The notes: generated by a model from the sequence alone, not told the origin. Numbered from the stretch's first letter, positions 50,446 through 60,334 are shown. The stretch: 64,000 nucleotides of DNA from JANPCX01 sp050916095 (GCA_050916095.1 CP050901.1:1488001-1552000); one strand, 5' to 3'. Translations and numbers: made by a program.

Positions 50446-52323
50446 GTGCTCAATGCTCTACTGACGTACTTTGAACGTCGCGTTCACCCCTATCCCGACG
50501 CGCTGCCCACTGAACCCCCCAAGCGGTTCTTCGCCTTTTTGTGGGCCTGCACGAGGGGCTTGCGGCCTTACTTGCTGGGCATGACCTTGCTCACGGCGGT
50601 GATTGGTGCGTTCGAGGCCTTGCTGTTTGGCATGCTCGGAAAGGTGGTGGATTGGTTGGCAGCGGTTCCGCCGTCTGAGCTATGGTCTGAGCACCGACTG
50701 AGTTTGCTGTTGCTGGTCGGAATTTTGTTGGCCAGCCCCCTTTTGGTGATGCTTCAAACCATGCTCAAGCACCAGAGCATGGCCGCCAACTTCCCGATGT
50801 TGATGCGCTGGAACTTTCACCGCCTCATGCTCAGCCAGAGCATGGATTTTTACCAGGATGAGTTTGCGGGCCGTGTGGCCACCAAGGTCATGCAAACCGC
50901 GCTGGCGGTGCGTGATACCTGGATGATCTTGGCCGACATTTTGGTGTTCGTATTGATTTACTTTGTCACCATGACCGCTCTGGCTGGTGGTTTTGATGTC
51001 TGGTTGTTGTTGCCGTTTTTGCTCTGGTTGGTGTTGTATGTGCTGGCCCTGGTTTACTTTGTGCCACGACTGGGGAAGGTGGCCAAATCGCAGGCTGATG
51101 CCAGGTCGTTGATGACTGGGCGCATCACCGACGCCTACACCAACATTGCTACCGTCAAGCTCTTTTCCCATGCGCAGCGCGAGTCGGTTTTTGTGCGTGG
51201 TGCCATGCAGGACTTCATGAAAACGGCCCATGCCCAAATGCGCTTGGTCAGCGGCTTTGAGGTGGTGAACCACAGCTTGAATATGGGTTTGGTCGCAGCA
51301 ACCGCAGGCAGCAGCTTGTGGTTGTGGTCACGGGGCGAGGTGGGCGTGGGTGCGGTGGCCGCCAGCACGGCCATGGCACTGCGGCTCAATGGCATTTCGC
51401 ATTGGGTGATGTGGGAGTTTTCTGCCTTGTTTGAACACATCGGCACGGTGCAAGACGGCATCAACACCTTGAGCCGGATGCAAACCGTGCGTGATGCACA
51501 CGATGCCAAACCCTTGCAGGTTCAGCGCGGTGAAGTGCGTTTTGAGAACGTTAGTTTTTCCTATGGAGGGAAAAATTCTGTCATTGAAAACTTGAACTTG
51601 CACATTCGTGCGGGCGAAAAAATTGGGTTGGTGGGGCGCTCCGGTGCAGGCAAATCCACCATCGTGAATCTCCTGCTGCGTTTTTACGATGTGCAATCCG
51701 GCCGCGTTTTGATTGACGGTCAAGACATCGCCCACGTGACGCAAGACAGCCTGCGCGCCCAAGTGGGCATGGTCACGCAGGACACCTCGCTGTTGCACCG
51801 CTCAGTGCGCGAAAACATCCTCTATGGCCGGCCCGACGCCACCGACGACCAAATGGTGGCCGCCGCCAAACGCGCTCAAGCCCACGACTACATTGCCCAC
51901 CTGAGTGACCCATCCGGACGCCGAGGTTACGACGCCCATGTGGGCGAGCGAGGCGTCAAGCTCTCAGGCGGCCAGCGCCAGCGTATTGCCATTGCGCGGG
52001 TCATGCTCAAAGACGCGCCGATCCTGCTGCTGGATGAGGCCACCAGTGCCTTGGACAGTGAAGTGGAAGCCGCGATCCAAACCAGCCTCAATAGCCTGAT
52101 GCAAGGCAAAACTGTGGTCGCTATTGCCCACCGTTTGAGCACCATCGCGGCCATGGACAGGCTCATCGTCCTTGATCAAGGGCGCATTGTGGAAGAGGGC
52201 GATCACGCGACGCTACTCGCATCCGGTGGCCTGTACGCTCGTTTGTGGGCGCATCAAAGTGGCGGTTTTTTGGTGGACGACGAACAGCCATTGGTCACAT
52301 CACAGGGCCATCAGTCATATTGA
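50446..52323 (+). CDS. ABC exporter, fused permease and ATPase
   Basis: 625 residues from a GTG at 50446 with a strong GGAGG site 8 bp upstream; in-frame ATGs at 50374 and 50416 have no ribosome site. Six membrane segments (about 38-330) are followed by an ATPase domain with Walker A GRSGAGKST, the LSGGQRQRIA signature, Walker B ILLLDEATSALD and the H-loop VVAIAHRLST. The type matches MsbA-like homodimeric exporters of lipids, peptides or drugs; the substrate is unknown. The tip of a family A palindrome begins at the stop codon. It is divergent from the nucleotidyltransferase gene. Confidence 0.93.
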   Translation: MLNALLTYFERRVHPYPDALPTEPPKRFFAFLWACTRGLRPYLLGMTLLTAVIGAFEALLFGMLGKVVDWLAAVPPSELWSEHRLSLLLLVGILLASPLLVMLQTMLKHQSMAANFPMLMRWNFHRLMLSQSMDFYQDEFAGRVATKVMQTALAVRDTWMILADILVFVLIYFVTMTALAGGFDVWLLLPFLLWLVLYVLALVYFVPRLGKVAKSQADARSLMTGRITDAYTNIATVKLFSHAQRESVFVRGAMQDFMKTAHAQMRLVSGFEVVNHSLNMGLVAATAGSSLWLWSRGEVGVGAVAASTAMALRLNGISHWVMWEFSALFEHIGTVQDGINTLSRMQTVRDAHDAKPLQVQRGEVRFENVSFSYGGKNSVIENLNLHIRAGEKIGLVGRSGAGKSTIVNLLLRFYDVQSGRVLIDGQDIAHVTQDSLRAQVGMVTQDTSLLHRSVRENILYGRPDATDDQMVAAAKRAQAHDYIAHLSDPSGRRGYDAHVGERGVKLSGGQRQRIAIARVMLKDAPILLLDEATSALDSEVEAAIQTSLNSLMQGKTVVAIAHRLSTIAAMDRLIVLDQGRIVEEGDHATLLASGGLYARLWAHQSGGFLVDDEQPLVTSQGHQSY

Positions 52324-52474
52324 GATTGACGTCATTTGCGACACGACACACCGTTCGGGCGGACCCTTCGAGGCAGCTCAGGGCAGGACCTGTCAAAACC
52401 AGCGTGTGCCTAGGTGTAGGCCCTTCGACAGGGCGAACGGGCTGAAGGTTGTCGTGAAAAAGGTAAACATCCAT
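52320..52474. repeat. Palindromic repeat, family A
   Basis: Outer arms TTGAGATTGACGTCATTTGC and GAAAAAGGTAAACATCCA correspond to those at 13841-13976. The core at 52351-52440 is damaged in its left arm (GGCGGACCCTTCGAGGC). The left tip contains the stop codon of the ABC exporter gene. Confidence 0.8.
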
Positions 52475-52502
52475 AGGCAACGGCAACGTCGCTGCGACCG
52501 CA

Positions 52503-53747
52503 TCACGCGGGGCGCAAAGTGGATCGAATGCGAGCAATCAAATCTTCGTCTTCAAAGGGCTTGCCAAGCAGGACATTCACGCCCGCCTCTTTGGCGGCCA
52601 CTTGGTACCTGTCGTCTGCTGCAGTGATCATGATCACTGGAATGTGGGCTGTGCGCGCGTTGCTGCGCACATGGCGGGTGAGTTCAAAACCGTCCATCCC
52701 TGGCATTTCGACGTCGGTGATCAAGATGTCGGGCAGGGTCGACTGCAATTGCGCGGCAGCGTCGGCACCATCCTCAGCCAGCAGCACCTGGTACTGGTAC
52801 TTGGCCAGCAGGCGGCTGGCTTTGATGCGGACCACCTTGGAGTCGTCGGCCACCATGACCACGATGTCTGCCGCGCGCCGGCTGTGCTGAACTGCTGCTG
52901 GCCTGGGTGGTTGTGCAGCAATGATTGCTCGTTCAGCAGCCGCACGTGCGTTAGCGTCTTCTTCCTCTTTTTTTTGCCTTTCCTTGGCCTCAAGCAGTTG
53001 TTGCTTTTGAGCGGCTTCGACCAGGTCCTGGGCCTCCTGGGTTTTGCGCTCGATTTCTGCTTGGCGCGCTGCTCGTTCAGCCTGCTTCTGGCGTGCTTGT
53101 GCTTGCTCGCGTTCAACTTTTTCAAGTTGCAGTCGTTCGCGCTCCAAACGTTCGGCACGCAGTTTTTCTAAAAGCGCTTTTTCTCGTGCTGCCTGCGCAG
53201 CCTGCCTTTCTTTTGCGGCCTGTTGTTCGGCTTGAGCTGCCGCAGCAGCCTGGGCTTGTACCAGCAAAGCTCGATCGTGCAGCGCCTTGAGTTTTGCGGC
53301 GTTTTCCTCGGCCACTTTTTTATCTAGCAGTGCCCGGGCCAACGCGGCCTGTCTAGCGGCTTCTTCTTTTGCTCGCAGCTCGGCTTGTTTTCTTTCGCTC
53401 TCTTGAACATCTAAAGCAGCTGCTTGGTGCAGCCGCTGGAGAAGGTCTTGGGTTTCTTCTTCGGAGAGTTCAGGCGGTCGTGTGTTCTGTTCTGTGTCTG
53501 GACCACCGGTTTCTGTGTCGGCAAAGTCGGCGGGTTGGGTGTCTGTGCTTTGAGTGTCGTTTGTCTGTCTGGCGTGTCCAGGCTCGGGCACGACGGTACC
53601 AAACGCGCCTTCAGGAGCGCTCGCCTCATCGCTTGCGGAGGCACTCGGTCGATCGCCTGCTGATTTATCGGATTTGCGCCAAAGCCAAACGACGAGTGCG
53701 ACTAGGAGCAGAACCACTGCGAGGGTGACAAGAGAAAAGGTGTCCAT
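52503..53747 (-). CDS. Membrane-anchored coiled-coil receiver protein
   Basis: 414 residues. One N-terminal membrane segment (about 5-25, FSLVTLAVVLLLVALVVWLW) is followed by a Ser/Pro/Thr/Glu-rich linker (about 26-95). A long Ala/Gln/Glu/Arg/Lys-rich helix (about 95-275), TolA-like in composition, comes next, then a complete receiver domain (about 290-414) with the acidic triad, phosphoacceptor Asp in ILITDVEMPGMDG and Lys in GKPFEDED. It has no output domain and no kinase. The order membrane, coiled coil, receiver is not one recognised from standard two-component systems. It may place a phosphorylation switch at the end of a long arm. The nearest kinase in the window is CheA. Confidence 0.85.
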   Translation of the reverse strand: MDTFSLVTLAVVLLLVALVVWLWRKSDKSAGDRPSASASDEASAPEGAFGTVVPEPGHARQTNDTQSTDTQPADFADTETGGPDTEQNTRPPELSEEETQDLLQRLHQAAALDVQESERKQAELRAKEEAARQAALARALLDKKVAEENAAKLKALHDRALLVQAQAAAAAQAEQQAAKERQAAQAAREKALLEKLRAERLERERLQLEKVEREQAQARQKQAERAARQAEIERKTQEAQDLVEAAQKQQLLEAKERQKKEEEDANARAAAERAIIAAQPPRPAAVQHSRRAADIVVMVADDSKVVRIKASRLLAKYQYQVLLAEDGADAAAQLQSTLPDILITDVEMPGMDGFELTRHVRSNARTAHIPVIMITAADDRYQVAAKEAGVNVLLGKPFEDEDLIARIRSTLRPA

Positions 53748-54010
53748 GACGGGAAAATCCGATGGCTTGGTGAGTCCGAGATACCGTCAGCATATCGGCC
53801 CGGCGGGGGGCACCATTCAGTGCATTCAATGGATTTCGCCTTTTGTTACAACTTGACGGTGCAGTTTGTAATGAAAGTCGGTCATTTTTTGGGGAGGGCA
53901 ACGCATGACCCTGCCCGGGGAGTGCCTCATCGCTAGCGAATTCGCGTCCCTGCGGCGACAATACCGGGTTGCCCCTGAGTGGGTGTGCCTTGGGTTTGCG
54001 TGCTGTGTCC

Positions 54011-56416
54011 ATGTCGTCTGCTGTTACGTCTGTTGTTGTTAAATTGCCTGAGTCTTTGGGGACCACGCCACGTCCCCCCAAGGCATTGACGGCCTACCGC
54101 CCCTATTGGGCCAAACGTTTTGGCACCGCGCCATTTCTGCCCATGAGCCGTGCGGAGATGGACGCGCTCGGCTGGGACAGCTGCGACATCGTGCTCGTGA
54201 CGGGCGACGCTTATGTGGACCACCCCAGCTTTGGCATGGCCGTGATTGGCCGCACGCTGGAGGCCCAGGGCTTTCGTGTGGGCATCATTGCCCAGCCCGA
54301 CTGGCAAAGTGCCGAGCCCTTCAAGGCACTGGGCAAACCGAATCTGTATTTCGGCGTCACCGCCGGCAACATGGATTCCATGATCAACCGCTACACCGCC
54401 GACCGCAAAATTCGCAGCGATGACGCCTACACCCCTGGTGGCCTGGGTGGCAAACGGCCCGACCGCTGCTCCCTCGTGTATTCACAGCGTTGCCGCGAAG
54501 CCTATAAGGAAGTGCCCATCATCTTGGGTGGCATTGAGGGTTCGCTGCGCCGCATTGCCCACTACGACTACTGGCAAGACAAAGTGCGTCGCTCTATCTT
54601 GGTGGATGCCAAATGCGACTTGCTGCTGTACGGCAATGCCGAGCGCGCCATCATCGAGATCACCCACCGCCTGGCGGCGCGTGAGCCGATTGAAAAACTC
54701 ACGGATGTGCGCGGCACCGCCTTCATTCGCCGCAATGACGACACCTCGGCCAGCGACTGGTTTGAGATCGACTCCACTGAAGTGGATCGCCCCGGGCGCA
54801 TTGACAGCCACATCAATCCTTACCAAACCACAAGCGAACAAGCGGCAGAGCAGGGCACGACCTGTGCCAAGGAAGATGGCGAAGCGGCCTCCCCGTTGGG
54901 TGCTGCGACGCAAACGCTGAAGTTCGTTCCGAATGCCACCGGCCGCATCAAAATGCCGCCCCGCGAGCGCACCGTGATTCGGCTCCCCTCGTATGAACAG
55001 GTCAAGAGCGACCCCGTGCTCTATGCCCACGCCAACCGCGTGCTGCACCTCGAAACCAACCCCGGCAACGCTCGCGCCCTGGTGCAGCGCCACGGCGAGG
55101 GCCACATTGCACGCGATGTGTGGATCAACCCGCCGCCCATTCCCTTGGCCACGGCTGAGATGGACCACGTGTTTGACCTGCCCTATGTGCGCAGCCCCCA
55201 CCCCAGTTACGCCGACGAAAACGGCAGCCACGATGGCGCAACCAAAATCCCGGCCTGGGAGATGATCCGCTTCAGTGTCAACATCATGCGCGGCTGTTTT
55301 GGTGGGTGCACTTTTTGCTCCATCACCGAACACGAAGGCCGCATCATTCAAAGCCGCAGCGAAGACTCGGTGATACGCGAGATTGAAGACATCCGTGACA
55401 AGGTCAAGGGTTTCACCGGCGTCATCAGCGACCTGGGTGGCCCCACGGCCAATATGTACCGCATTGGCTGCAAGAGCCCCGAGATTGAAGCCGCTTGTCG
55501 CAAACCGAGCTGTGTTTACCCGGGCATTTGCCCCAACCTCAACACCGACCACGGCCCACTCATCCACATGTACCGGCGGGCCCGTGCCTTGCGCGGCGTG
55601 AAGAAAATTCTGATCGGCTCTGGGCTGCGCTACGACCTGGCGGTGAAGTCGCCCGAGTACGTGAAGGAACTCGTCACTCACCATGTCGGCGGCTATTTAA
55701 AAATTGCACCTGAGCACACCGAAGGCGGGCCGCTGTCCAAGATGATGAAGCCCGGCATGGGTTCCTACGACCGCTTCAAACAGCTTTTTGACAAGTTCAG
55801 CGAAGAGGCAGGCAAGAAGCAATACCTCATTCCCTACTTCATCGCGGCCCATCCCGGCACCAGCGACGAAGACATGATGAACCTGGCCATCTGGTTGAAG
55901 AAAAACGGCTTTCGTGCCGACCAGGTTCAAACCTTTTACCCCAGCCCCATGGCCACTGCCACGGCGATGTACCACTCAGGCAAGAACCCCCTGAAAGGCA
56001 TCAGCCGAGACCCCATGAAGGGCGAATCGGTGGACATCGTGCGCGGTGACAAACGACGCCGCCTGCACAAAGCCTTCTTGCGTTACCACGATGCCAACAA
56101 CTGGCCGCTCTTACGCGAGGCCTTGAAGAGCATGGGCCGCGCCGACTTGATCGGCAATGGCAAACACCATTTGATCCCGACGTTTCAGCCTTCCACAGAC
56201 GGCAGCTACCAAAGTGCACGGCGAAAAAACTCAACCGCTGTCGGTGTCAAGACGTCGCCTGTCAAGCCCGCTGCCAAGTCATCTGCCCACTTGGCCCCAC
56301 CACGCGGTCGGCTGTTGACCCAACACACGGGACTTCCACCGCGTGACACAGGCGCGGGCGCCTCCAGCCGGAGGTCGGCGGTTTCGGCAAAGGCTAAGCC
56401 CAAGACCGGTCGCTGA
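54011..56416 (+). CDS. ygiQ: YgiQ-family radical SAM protein
   Basis: 801 residues. The radical SAM Cys motif is at about 429-436 (MRGCFGGCTFCSITEHEG). An N-terminal B12-binding-like region (SCDIVLVTGDAYVDHPSFGM, VIGRTLEAQGFRVGIIAQPD) and the C-terminal NIPYFIAAHPGT-type stretch (LIPYFIAAHPGTSDEDMM) are typical of YgiQ (UPF0313). The role of the family is not established. ATG at 54011 is chosen over a TTG at 53969. The C-terminal tail (about 740-801) is Ser/Pro/Lys-rich and probably disordered. The 263 bp upstream (53748-54010) contain no recognised feature. Confidence 0.95.
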   Translation: MSSAVTSVVVKLPESLGTTPRPPKALTAYRPYWAKRFGTAPFLPMSRAEMDALGWDSCDIVLVTGDAYVDHPSFGMAVIGRTLEAQGFRVGIIAQPDWQSAEPFKALGKPNLYFGVTAGNMDSMINRYTADRKIRSDDAYTPGGLGGKRPDRCSLVYSQRCREAYKEVPIILGGIEGSLRRIAHYDYWQDKVRRSILVDAKCDLLLYGNAERAIIEITHRLAAREPIEKLTDVRGTAFIRRNDDTSASDWFEIDSTEVDRPGRIDSHINPYQTTSEQAAEQGTTCAKEDGEAASPLGAATQTLKFVPNATGRIKMPPRERTVIRLPSYEQVKSDPVLYAHANRVLHLETNPGNARALVQRHGEGHIARDVWINPPPIPLATAEMDHVFDLPYVRSPHPSYADENGSHDGATKIPAWEMIRFSVNIMRGCFGGCTFCSITEHEGRIIQSRSEDSVIREIEDIRDKVKGFTGVISDLGGPTANMYRIGCKSPEIEAACRKPSCVYPGICPNLNTDHGPLIHMYRRARALRGVKKILIGSGLRYDLAVKSPEYVKELVTHHVGGYLKIAPEHTEGGPLSKMMKPGMGSYDRFKQLFDKFSEEAGKKQYLIPYFIAAHPGTSDEDMMNLAIWLKKNGFRADQVQTFYPSPMATATAMYHSGKNPLKGISRDPMKGESVDIVRGDKRRRLHKAFLRYHDANNWPLLREALKSMGRADLIGNGKHHLIPTFQPSTDGSYQSARRKNSTAVGVKTSPVKPAAKSSAHLAPPRGRLLTQHTGLPPRDTGAGASSRRSAVSAKAKPKTGR

Positions 56417-56569
56417 GGACGCCGCTGCCGAGCAATTGGGCGGCAGGGTGAGGCAAGCCACAGTTCCACTATTTTTTATCTGCCGCGTGATGGACATCGT
56501 GCTTTCTGCGGCCACAATTCGGCTCTCCTTTTTTTGAACGCTGTTTTCTTTTAATTTCAGTTCCCATCC

Positions 56570-57088
56570 ATGTCTGTGTTTTCTTCTCGCCCCGCTACCC
56601 TTCGTGACGCCAAAGCCATTGCTGAAATCCATGTCGCTTCTTGGCAGCAAGCCTACAAAGGCATCCTCTCTGACGAACATTTGGACTCCCTGTCCTTGGA
56701 CAAACGCCAAGCGTTTTGGCGTGAAGCCATCGACCTGTGCGAACCCCAGGTGGTGGTGGTGAGCGAGGGCACGCAGATTGCGGGTTTTGTGGCCTTTGAC
56801 CGTTCCCGCGACAAAGGAACCCCATCTTCCACTGGAGAAATTTGGGCTGTTTATGCCCACCCCAAGTATTGGGGACGAGGTGTCGGTTTGGCGCTGTGGG
56901 ATGCCGCGCGGGACGGTCTTCAAGAGGAAGGTTGCACCAAGGTCACGCTGTGGGTGGCGCTGCGCAACGAGCGCGCCCTTCGTTTTTATGACCTGGCCGG
57001 ATTCAAGCGCGAACTGCCGTCTGCCAAAACCGTGGACATTGGTGGTATGCGGGTTGAAGAGATCCGACTGCACCGTTCCCTGGTGTGA
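56570..57088 (+). CDS. GNAT-family N-acetyltransferase
   Basis: 172 residues. The GNAT fold is seen from RPATLRDAKAIAEIHVASWQ, the A motif with acetyl-CoA loop VYAHPKYWGRGVGLALWDAA (R/Q-x-x-G-x-G/A type) and the B motif NERALRFYDLAGFKRE. The WQQAYKGIL segment is common in GNATs that act on small amines or on ribosomal proteins, but the substrate cannot be told. It follows ygiQ by 153 bp in the same direction. Start ATG at 56570 is preceded by a T-rich leader with no strong ribosome site. Confidence 0.92.
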   Translation: MSVFSSRPATLRDAKAIAEIHVASWQQAYKGILSDEHLDSLSLDKRQAFWREAIDLCEPQVVVVSEGTQIAGFVAFDRSRDKGTPSSTGEIWAVYAHPKYWGRGVGLALWDAARDGLQEEGCTKVTLWVALRNERALRFYDLAGFKRELPSAKTVDIGGMRVEEIRLHRSLV

Positions 57089-57193
57089 ACGCTGCCATCG
57101 AGCCTGCCCGGTGAAATTAACCATGCAAGCCGGAGCACGTTGAGCTAACCTCTTGTCCCGTGAACCTTCCTTTGGTTGTCTTAAGGGGTGGCT

Positions 57194-57736
57194 GTGGCGA
57201 GCAACCAGTTGGATCGGCAAATCGAAGACATTGCCGCGCAGGCGCTGGTGGGTGTGCTGGACCGTGCTTCAGCGCAAAAAGCCGGACTGGTGGCTGTACA
57301 GCAGTACTTTCAATGTTCTCGCGTTTCCATGTGGGTCTTTCACGGAGAACCAGGCCTGAGTGTGTTGCGATGCACCGGTGGCTACACCGAATCGGGTGAG
57401 TACTTGGCCGCTGGCGCTGAGTTGCGAGAGGATCAGTACAGCGCCTACTTTCAAGAAATTTTCGCGAATGGGGCCTATGTCTGCCATGACACCGCGCTCG
57501 ATCCTTTGCTGGATGGCATGCGCGACAGTTATCTGCGCCCGCTGCGTGTCTGTGCCATGCTGGACGCGGTGTTCGCCTACAACGGCCGAGCCCAGGGTCT
57601 GTTGTGCTGCGAGCAGGTGGGCCATGCGCGTCGCTGGACGAGTTCGGAGCTTGCTGACCTCAAACGCTGCGCCAGCTTGATCACCCGATATGCCAACCGT
57701 TGGGCCCGAATGCAATCGACCACCTCCTTGGATTAA
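57194..57736 (+). CDS. GAF-domain protein
   Basis: 180 residues from GTG at 57194, with AAGGGG 5 bp upstream; GTG at 57188 is an alternative. Almost the entire length is a single GAF domain (QYFQCSRVSMWVFHGEPGLS, SYLRPLRVCAMLDAVFAYNG, GLLCCEQVGHARRWTSSELA). GAF domains bind small ligands or chromophores. There is no attached output domain, and no Cys in a bilin position was recognised. The stop codon lies at the tip of a family A palindrome. It is convergent with a chemoreceptor gene, which gives a possible but unproven functional link. Confidence 0.82.
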   Translation: MASNQLDRQIEDIAAQALVGVLDRASAQKAGLVAVQQYFQCSRVSMWVFHGEPGLSVLRCTGGYTESGEYLAAGAELREDQYSAYFQEIFANGAYVCHDTALDPLLDGMRDSYLRPLRVCAMLDAVFAYNGRAQGLLCCEQVGHARRWTSSELADLKRCASLITRYANRWARMQSTTSLD

Positions 57737-57846
57737 GAGCCGCTCATAAAACACCGCATACACCGTTCGCCCTGACCCTTCGACAGACTCAGGACTCAAG
57801 GCAAGTGGAAGGGCCTTGCACCGAGGTACGCGTTGGCTTCGACGAG
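57736..57846. repeat. Palindromic repeat, family A variant
   Basis: Left outer arm AAGAGCCGCTCATAAAACAC, then ACCGTTCGCCCTGACCCTTC and a decayed right arm around GCTTCGACGAGCTGAACC. It matches the sub-family at 19886-19998. The remaining 57847-57958 shows a small hairpin (CCCGG/CCGGG near 57918) and no gene. Confidence 0.65.
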
Positions 57847-57958
57847 CTGAACCTCGCGGGCATGCTCCCGCAGCGTCTGCCAGCGCACCGCAACACAGCC
57901 CACTCGGGCGAGTCCCCGGTGAAATATCCGGGCCAGGCTTGCTTGTGGGGCGAACCGC

Positions 57959-59494
57959 TCAGGCTTGTGTCGACTTGAACATCCGCACCAAGGTCACCAG
58001 TTCCTGGGCTTGTTGGCTCAGGTTTTCCGCTGCAGCGGCGGACTCTTCCACCAAAGCGGTGTTTTGCTGGGTGGTTTGATCCAGGATGGTGATGGCTTCG
58101 CCGACCTGTGACACCCCTTGGGTTTGTTCCGTGGTCGCGTTGCTGATTTCACCAATCAGCGACGTGACGTGCTTCACCTGTTGCACGATTTCTTCCATGG
58201 TGGCACCTGCTTCGGTCACGAGCTTGGCACCAGCATCCACTTTTTCTACGCTGCTACCGATCAACGTTTTGATCTCCTTGGCGGCAACAGCGGAGCGCTG
58301 TGCCAAGCTACGTACCTCACCGGCCACCACCGCAAAACCGCGCCCTTGTTCGCCAGCACGCGCGGCTTCTACGGCTGCATTTAGCGCCAAGATGTTGGTC
58401 TGAAATGCAATGCCATCAATGACGCCGATGATGTCGTTGATTTTTCGCGAGCTGTTGGTGATGTCCTGCATCGTGCTCACCACCTGGTTGACCACCTCGC
58501 CGCCGCGTTCGGCCACGTCACTGGCTGTGGCGGCCAAGGTGTTGGCTTGGCGGGAGGTGTCAGCGTTGTGCGCCACCGTGCTGGCGATTTGTTCCATGGC
58601 AGATGCCGTGCTTTGCAAGCTGGAGGCTTGTTGCTCGGTGCGCTTTGACAAATCCATGTTGCTGTCGGCGATCTGGCTCGCGCCAGAAGCAATCAATTCG
58701 CTGCTGGCTCGAACCTGGTCAACGATGCGGGTCAGGTTTTTGCACATGCGGGCCATGGCGGCCATGACGCTGCTGTTGTCTCCCGCAACCACTGGTACCT
58801 GAACCGACAAGTTGCCATCGGCAACTGCATTGGCAATCGTGGCGACCGCAGAAGGCTCACCGCCAGTGATTTGAAAAATACTGCGACGTGCCCAATAGGT
58901 CAGGCCGACCAAGCCTACCAACGCGAACAAAAGCACCGAGATGCTGCTCCACGTTCCATTTCTGTTGATGTCACGGTTCTGAGCATTGGCGGCGTCAGAG
59001 AAGGCCGTTGCTACCTGGACGGTATTGTCGATCGCGTTGCGGTGATTTACGAACAACTGGTGCAGCACTTGCATCTCCGCATTGGCAGCGGCGATGTCGC
59101 CTGCGACAAACATCTTCAATATGGCCCGGCTCCCCTCGATGAATGCTTTGCCGGCTTCATGCGATGCACCGAATAACTCTTTTTGCAATTCATAGGGTGG
59201 GTTCTCCGTCCAGTATCTGATCCGCTCGTTGTATTCCTTTTCCAATCGCGCAAATTCTTTCTGTGACTTGTCAATCGTGGTGGATCCCTCGACCATCTGC
59301 GACAACAGTAGGCGCATCTCGATCAAATACAGCGGCGGTGGCAGGATGTCAGCGACAACATCTTTTGCAACAAAAATACGGTCTACCGCAGCCAAGGAGC
59401 GCTGCCCGGTCGCGAAGTTGACGCTGCTCAATACAGCGGCAGCCAAAATGCCACCGGCAGACAAGATCATCAAGGTGTGGCGTAACGACTTCAT
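57959..59494 (-). CDS. Methyl-accepting chemotaxis protein
   Basis: 511 residues. Membrane segments are at about 8-26 and 185-205, with a periplasmic helical bundle of the 4HB type between them. A HAMP region (around VADGNLSVQVPV) and signalling domain follow, with tip IAFQTNILALNAAVEAARAG and the TSLIGEISNATTEQTQGV stretch. Tip wording (IAFQTN, NAAVEAARAG) differs from the three main-operon receptors. No aromatic pentapeptide tail is present (ends VRMFKSTQA). No other chemotaxis gene adjoins it except the GAF gene on the opposite strand. Ligand unknown. Confidence 0.95.
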   Translation of the reverse strand: MKSLRHTLMILSAGGILAAAVLSSVNFATGQRSLAAVDRIFVAKDVVADILPPPLYLIEMRLLLSQMVEGSTTIDKSQKEFARLEKEYNERIRYWTENPPYELQKELFGASHEAGKAFIEGSRAILKMFVAGDIAAANAEMQVLHQLFVNHRNAIDNTVQVATAFSDAANAQNRDINRNGTWSSISVLLFALVGLVGLTYWARRSIFQITGGEPSAVATIANAVADGNLSVQVPVVAGDNSSVMAAMARMCKNLTRIVDQVRASSELIASGASQIADSNMDLSKRTEQQASSLQSTASAMEQIASTVAHNADTSRQANTLAATASDVAERGGEVVNQVVSTMQDITNSSRKINDIIGVIDGIAFQTNILALNAAVEAARAGEQGRGFAVVAGEVRSLAQRSAVAAKEIKTLIGSSVEKVDAGAKLVTEAGATMEEIVQQVKHVTSLIGEISNATTEQTQGVSQVGEAITILDQTTQQNTALVEESAAAAENLSQQAQELVTLVRMFKSTQA

Positions 59495-59755
59495 GGTGCT
59501 TTCCTGATCAACTGCGCAATTCGTTTGGTTTCGGCCGCCCTCAATCCGGGTCGGTTCATTCGCTGACGCGCAAAGTGTGACCCGGGCACCGCTTGGTTCA
59601 AAGCTCGAAGAAGGCCAGCTTTTCCATTCACTTCACAAAATGGATGCTTTCCTGGCGGGTTGTCGGGTTGTGGTTTTTAGAAATCTGGGAAGAACGGACA
59701 CAAAACCTGCATACAAACTGCGACACTCCTGCACCTGTCACGACACCGTGCCACC

Positions 59756-60253
59756 ATGACCGCCCATCACCATGCCGTTTTGATCACACGCTTTTACAGT
59801 GCGTTCGCCAATCGCGACTGGGCCATCATGGCGTCCTGCTATCACTCCGAGGTTCATTTCACTGACCCCGCGTTTGATCTGCACGGCACACGTGCAGCGC
59901 AGATGTGGCGAATGTTGTGCACGCAAGGCAAGGACTTGCAGCTGACCTTCTCTGCCGTCCAGGCTGACGACCATGTTGGATCGGCGCATTGGGATGCTCG
60001 CTATACCTTCGGCAAAACCGGCCGCCGGGTATCCAATAGGATTGATGCGCGCTTTGAGTTCCGAGACGGCTTGATCGTTCGCCACGTCGATCGGTTTGAT
60101 TTTTGGCGTTGGTCACGCCAGGCATTGGGGGTGCCGGGTGCGTTGCTGGGATGGTCACCGTTCCTACAAGTTCAGGTAAAAAAACAAGCTGCTTGCAGTC
60201 TTGACAGTTTTGTCGCCAAACTCACGGAACCTGGTGTGGGGTTGCCCTCTTGA
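59756..60253 (+). CDS. NTF2/SnoaL-like domain protein
   Basis: 165 residues with the alpha-beta cone fold of the NTF2/SnoaL superfamily: LITRFYSAFANRDWAIMASC, YHSEVHFTDPAFDLHGTRAA and RIDARFEFRDGLIVRHVDRF followed by DFW. The fold is used for ligand binding, isomerases and polyketide cyclases; no catalytic set can be assigned here. ATG at 59756 is the only good start. The 261 bp before it contain no recognised feature. A CTAG-tip element lies between it and tadA. Confidence 0.85.
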   Translation: MTAHHHAVLITRFYSAFANRDWAIMASCYHSEVHFTDPAFDLHGTRAAQMWRMLCTQGKDLQLTFSAVQADDHVGSAHWDARYTFGKTGRRVSNRIDARFEFRDGLIVRHVDRFDFWRWSRQALGVPGALLGWSPFLQVQVKKQAACSLDSFVAKLTEPGVGLPS

Positions 60254-60334
60254 TGGAACAAGTAAAAACGATGCGTTTTGGATCAGGGCAAGGCCCTGCG
60301 CAGGTTAGCGCTGCGCTTTGCTTGGACTGCCACA

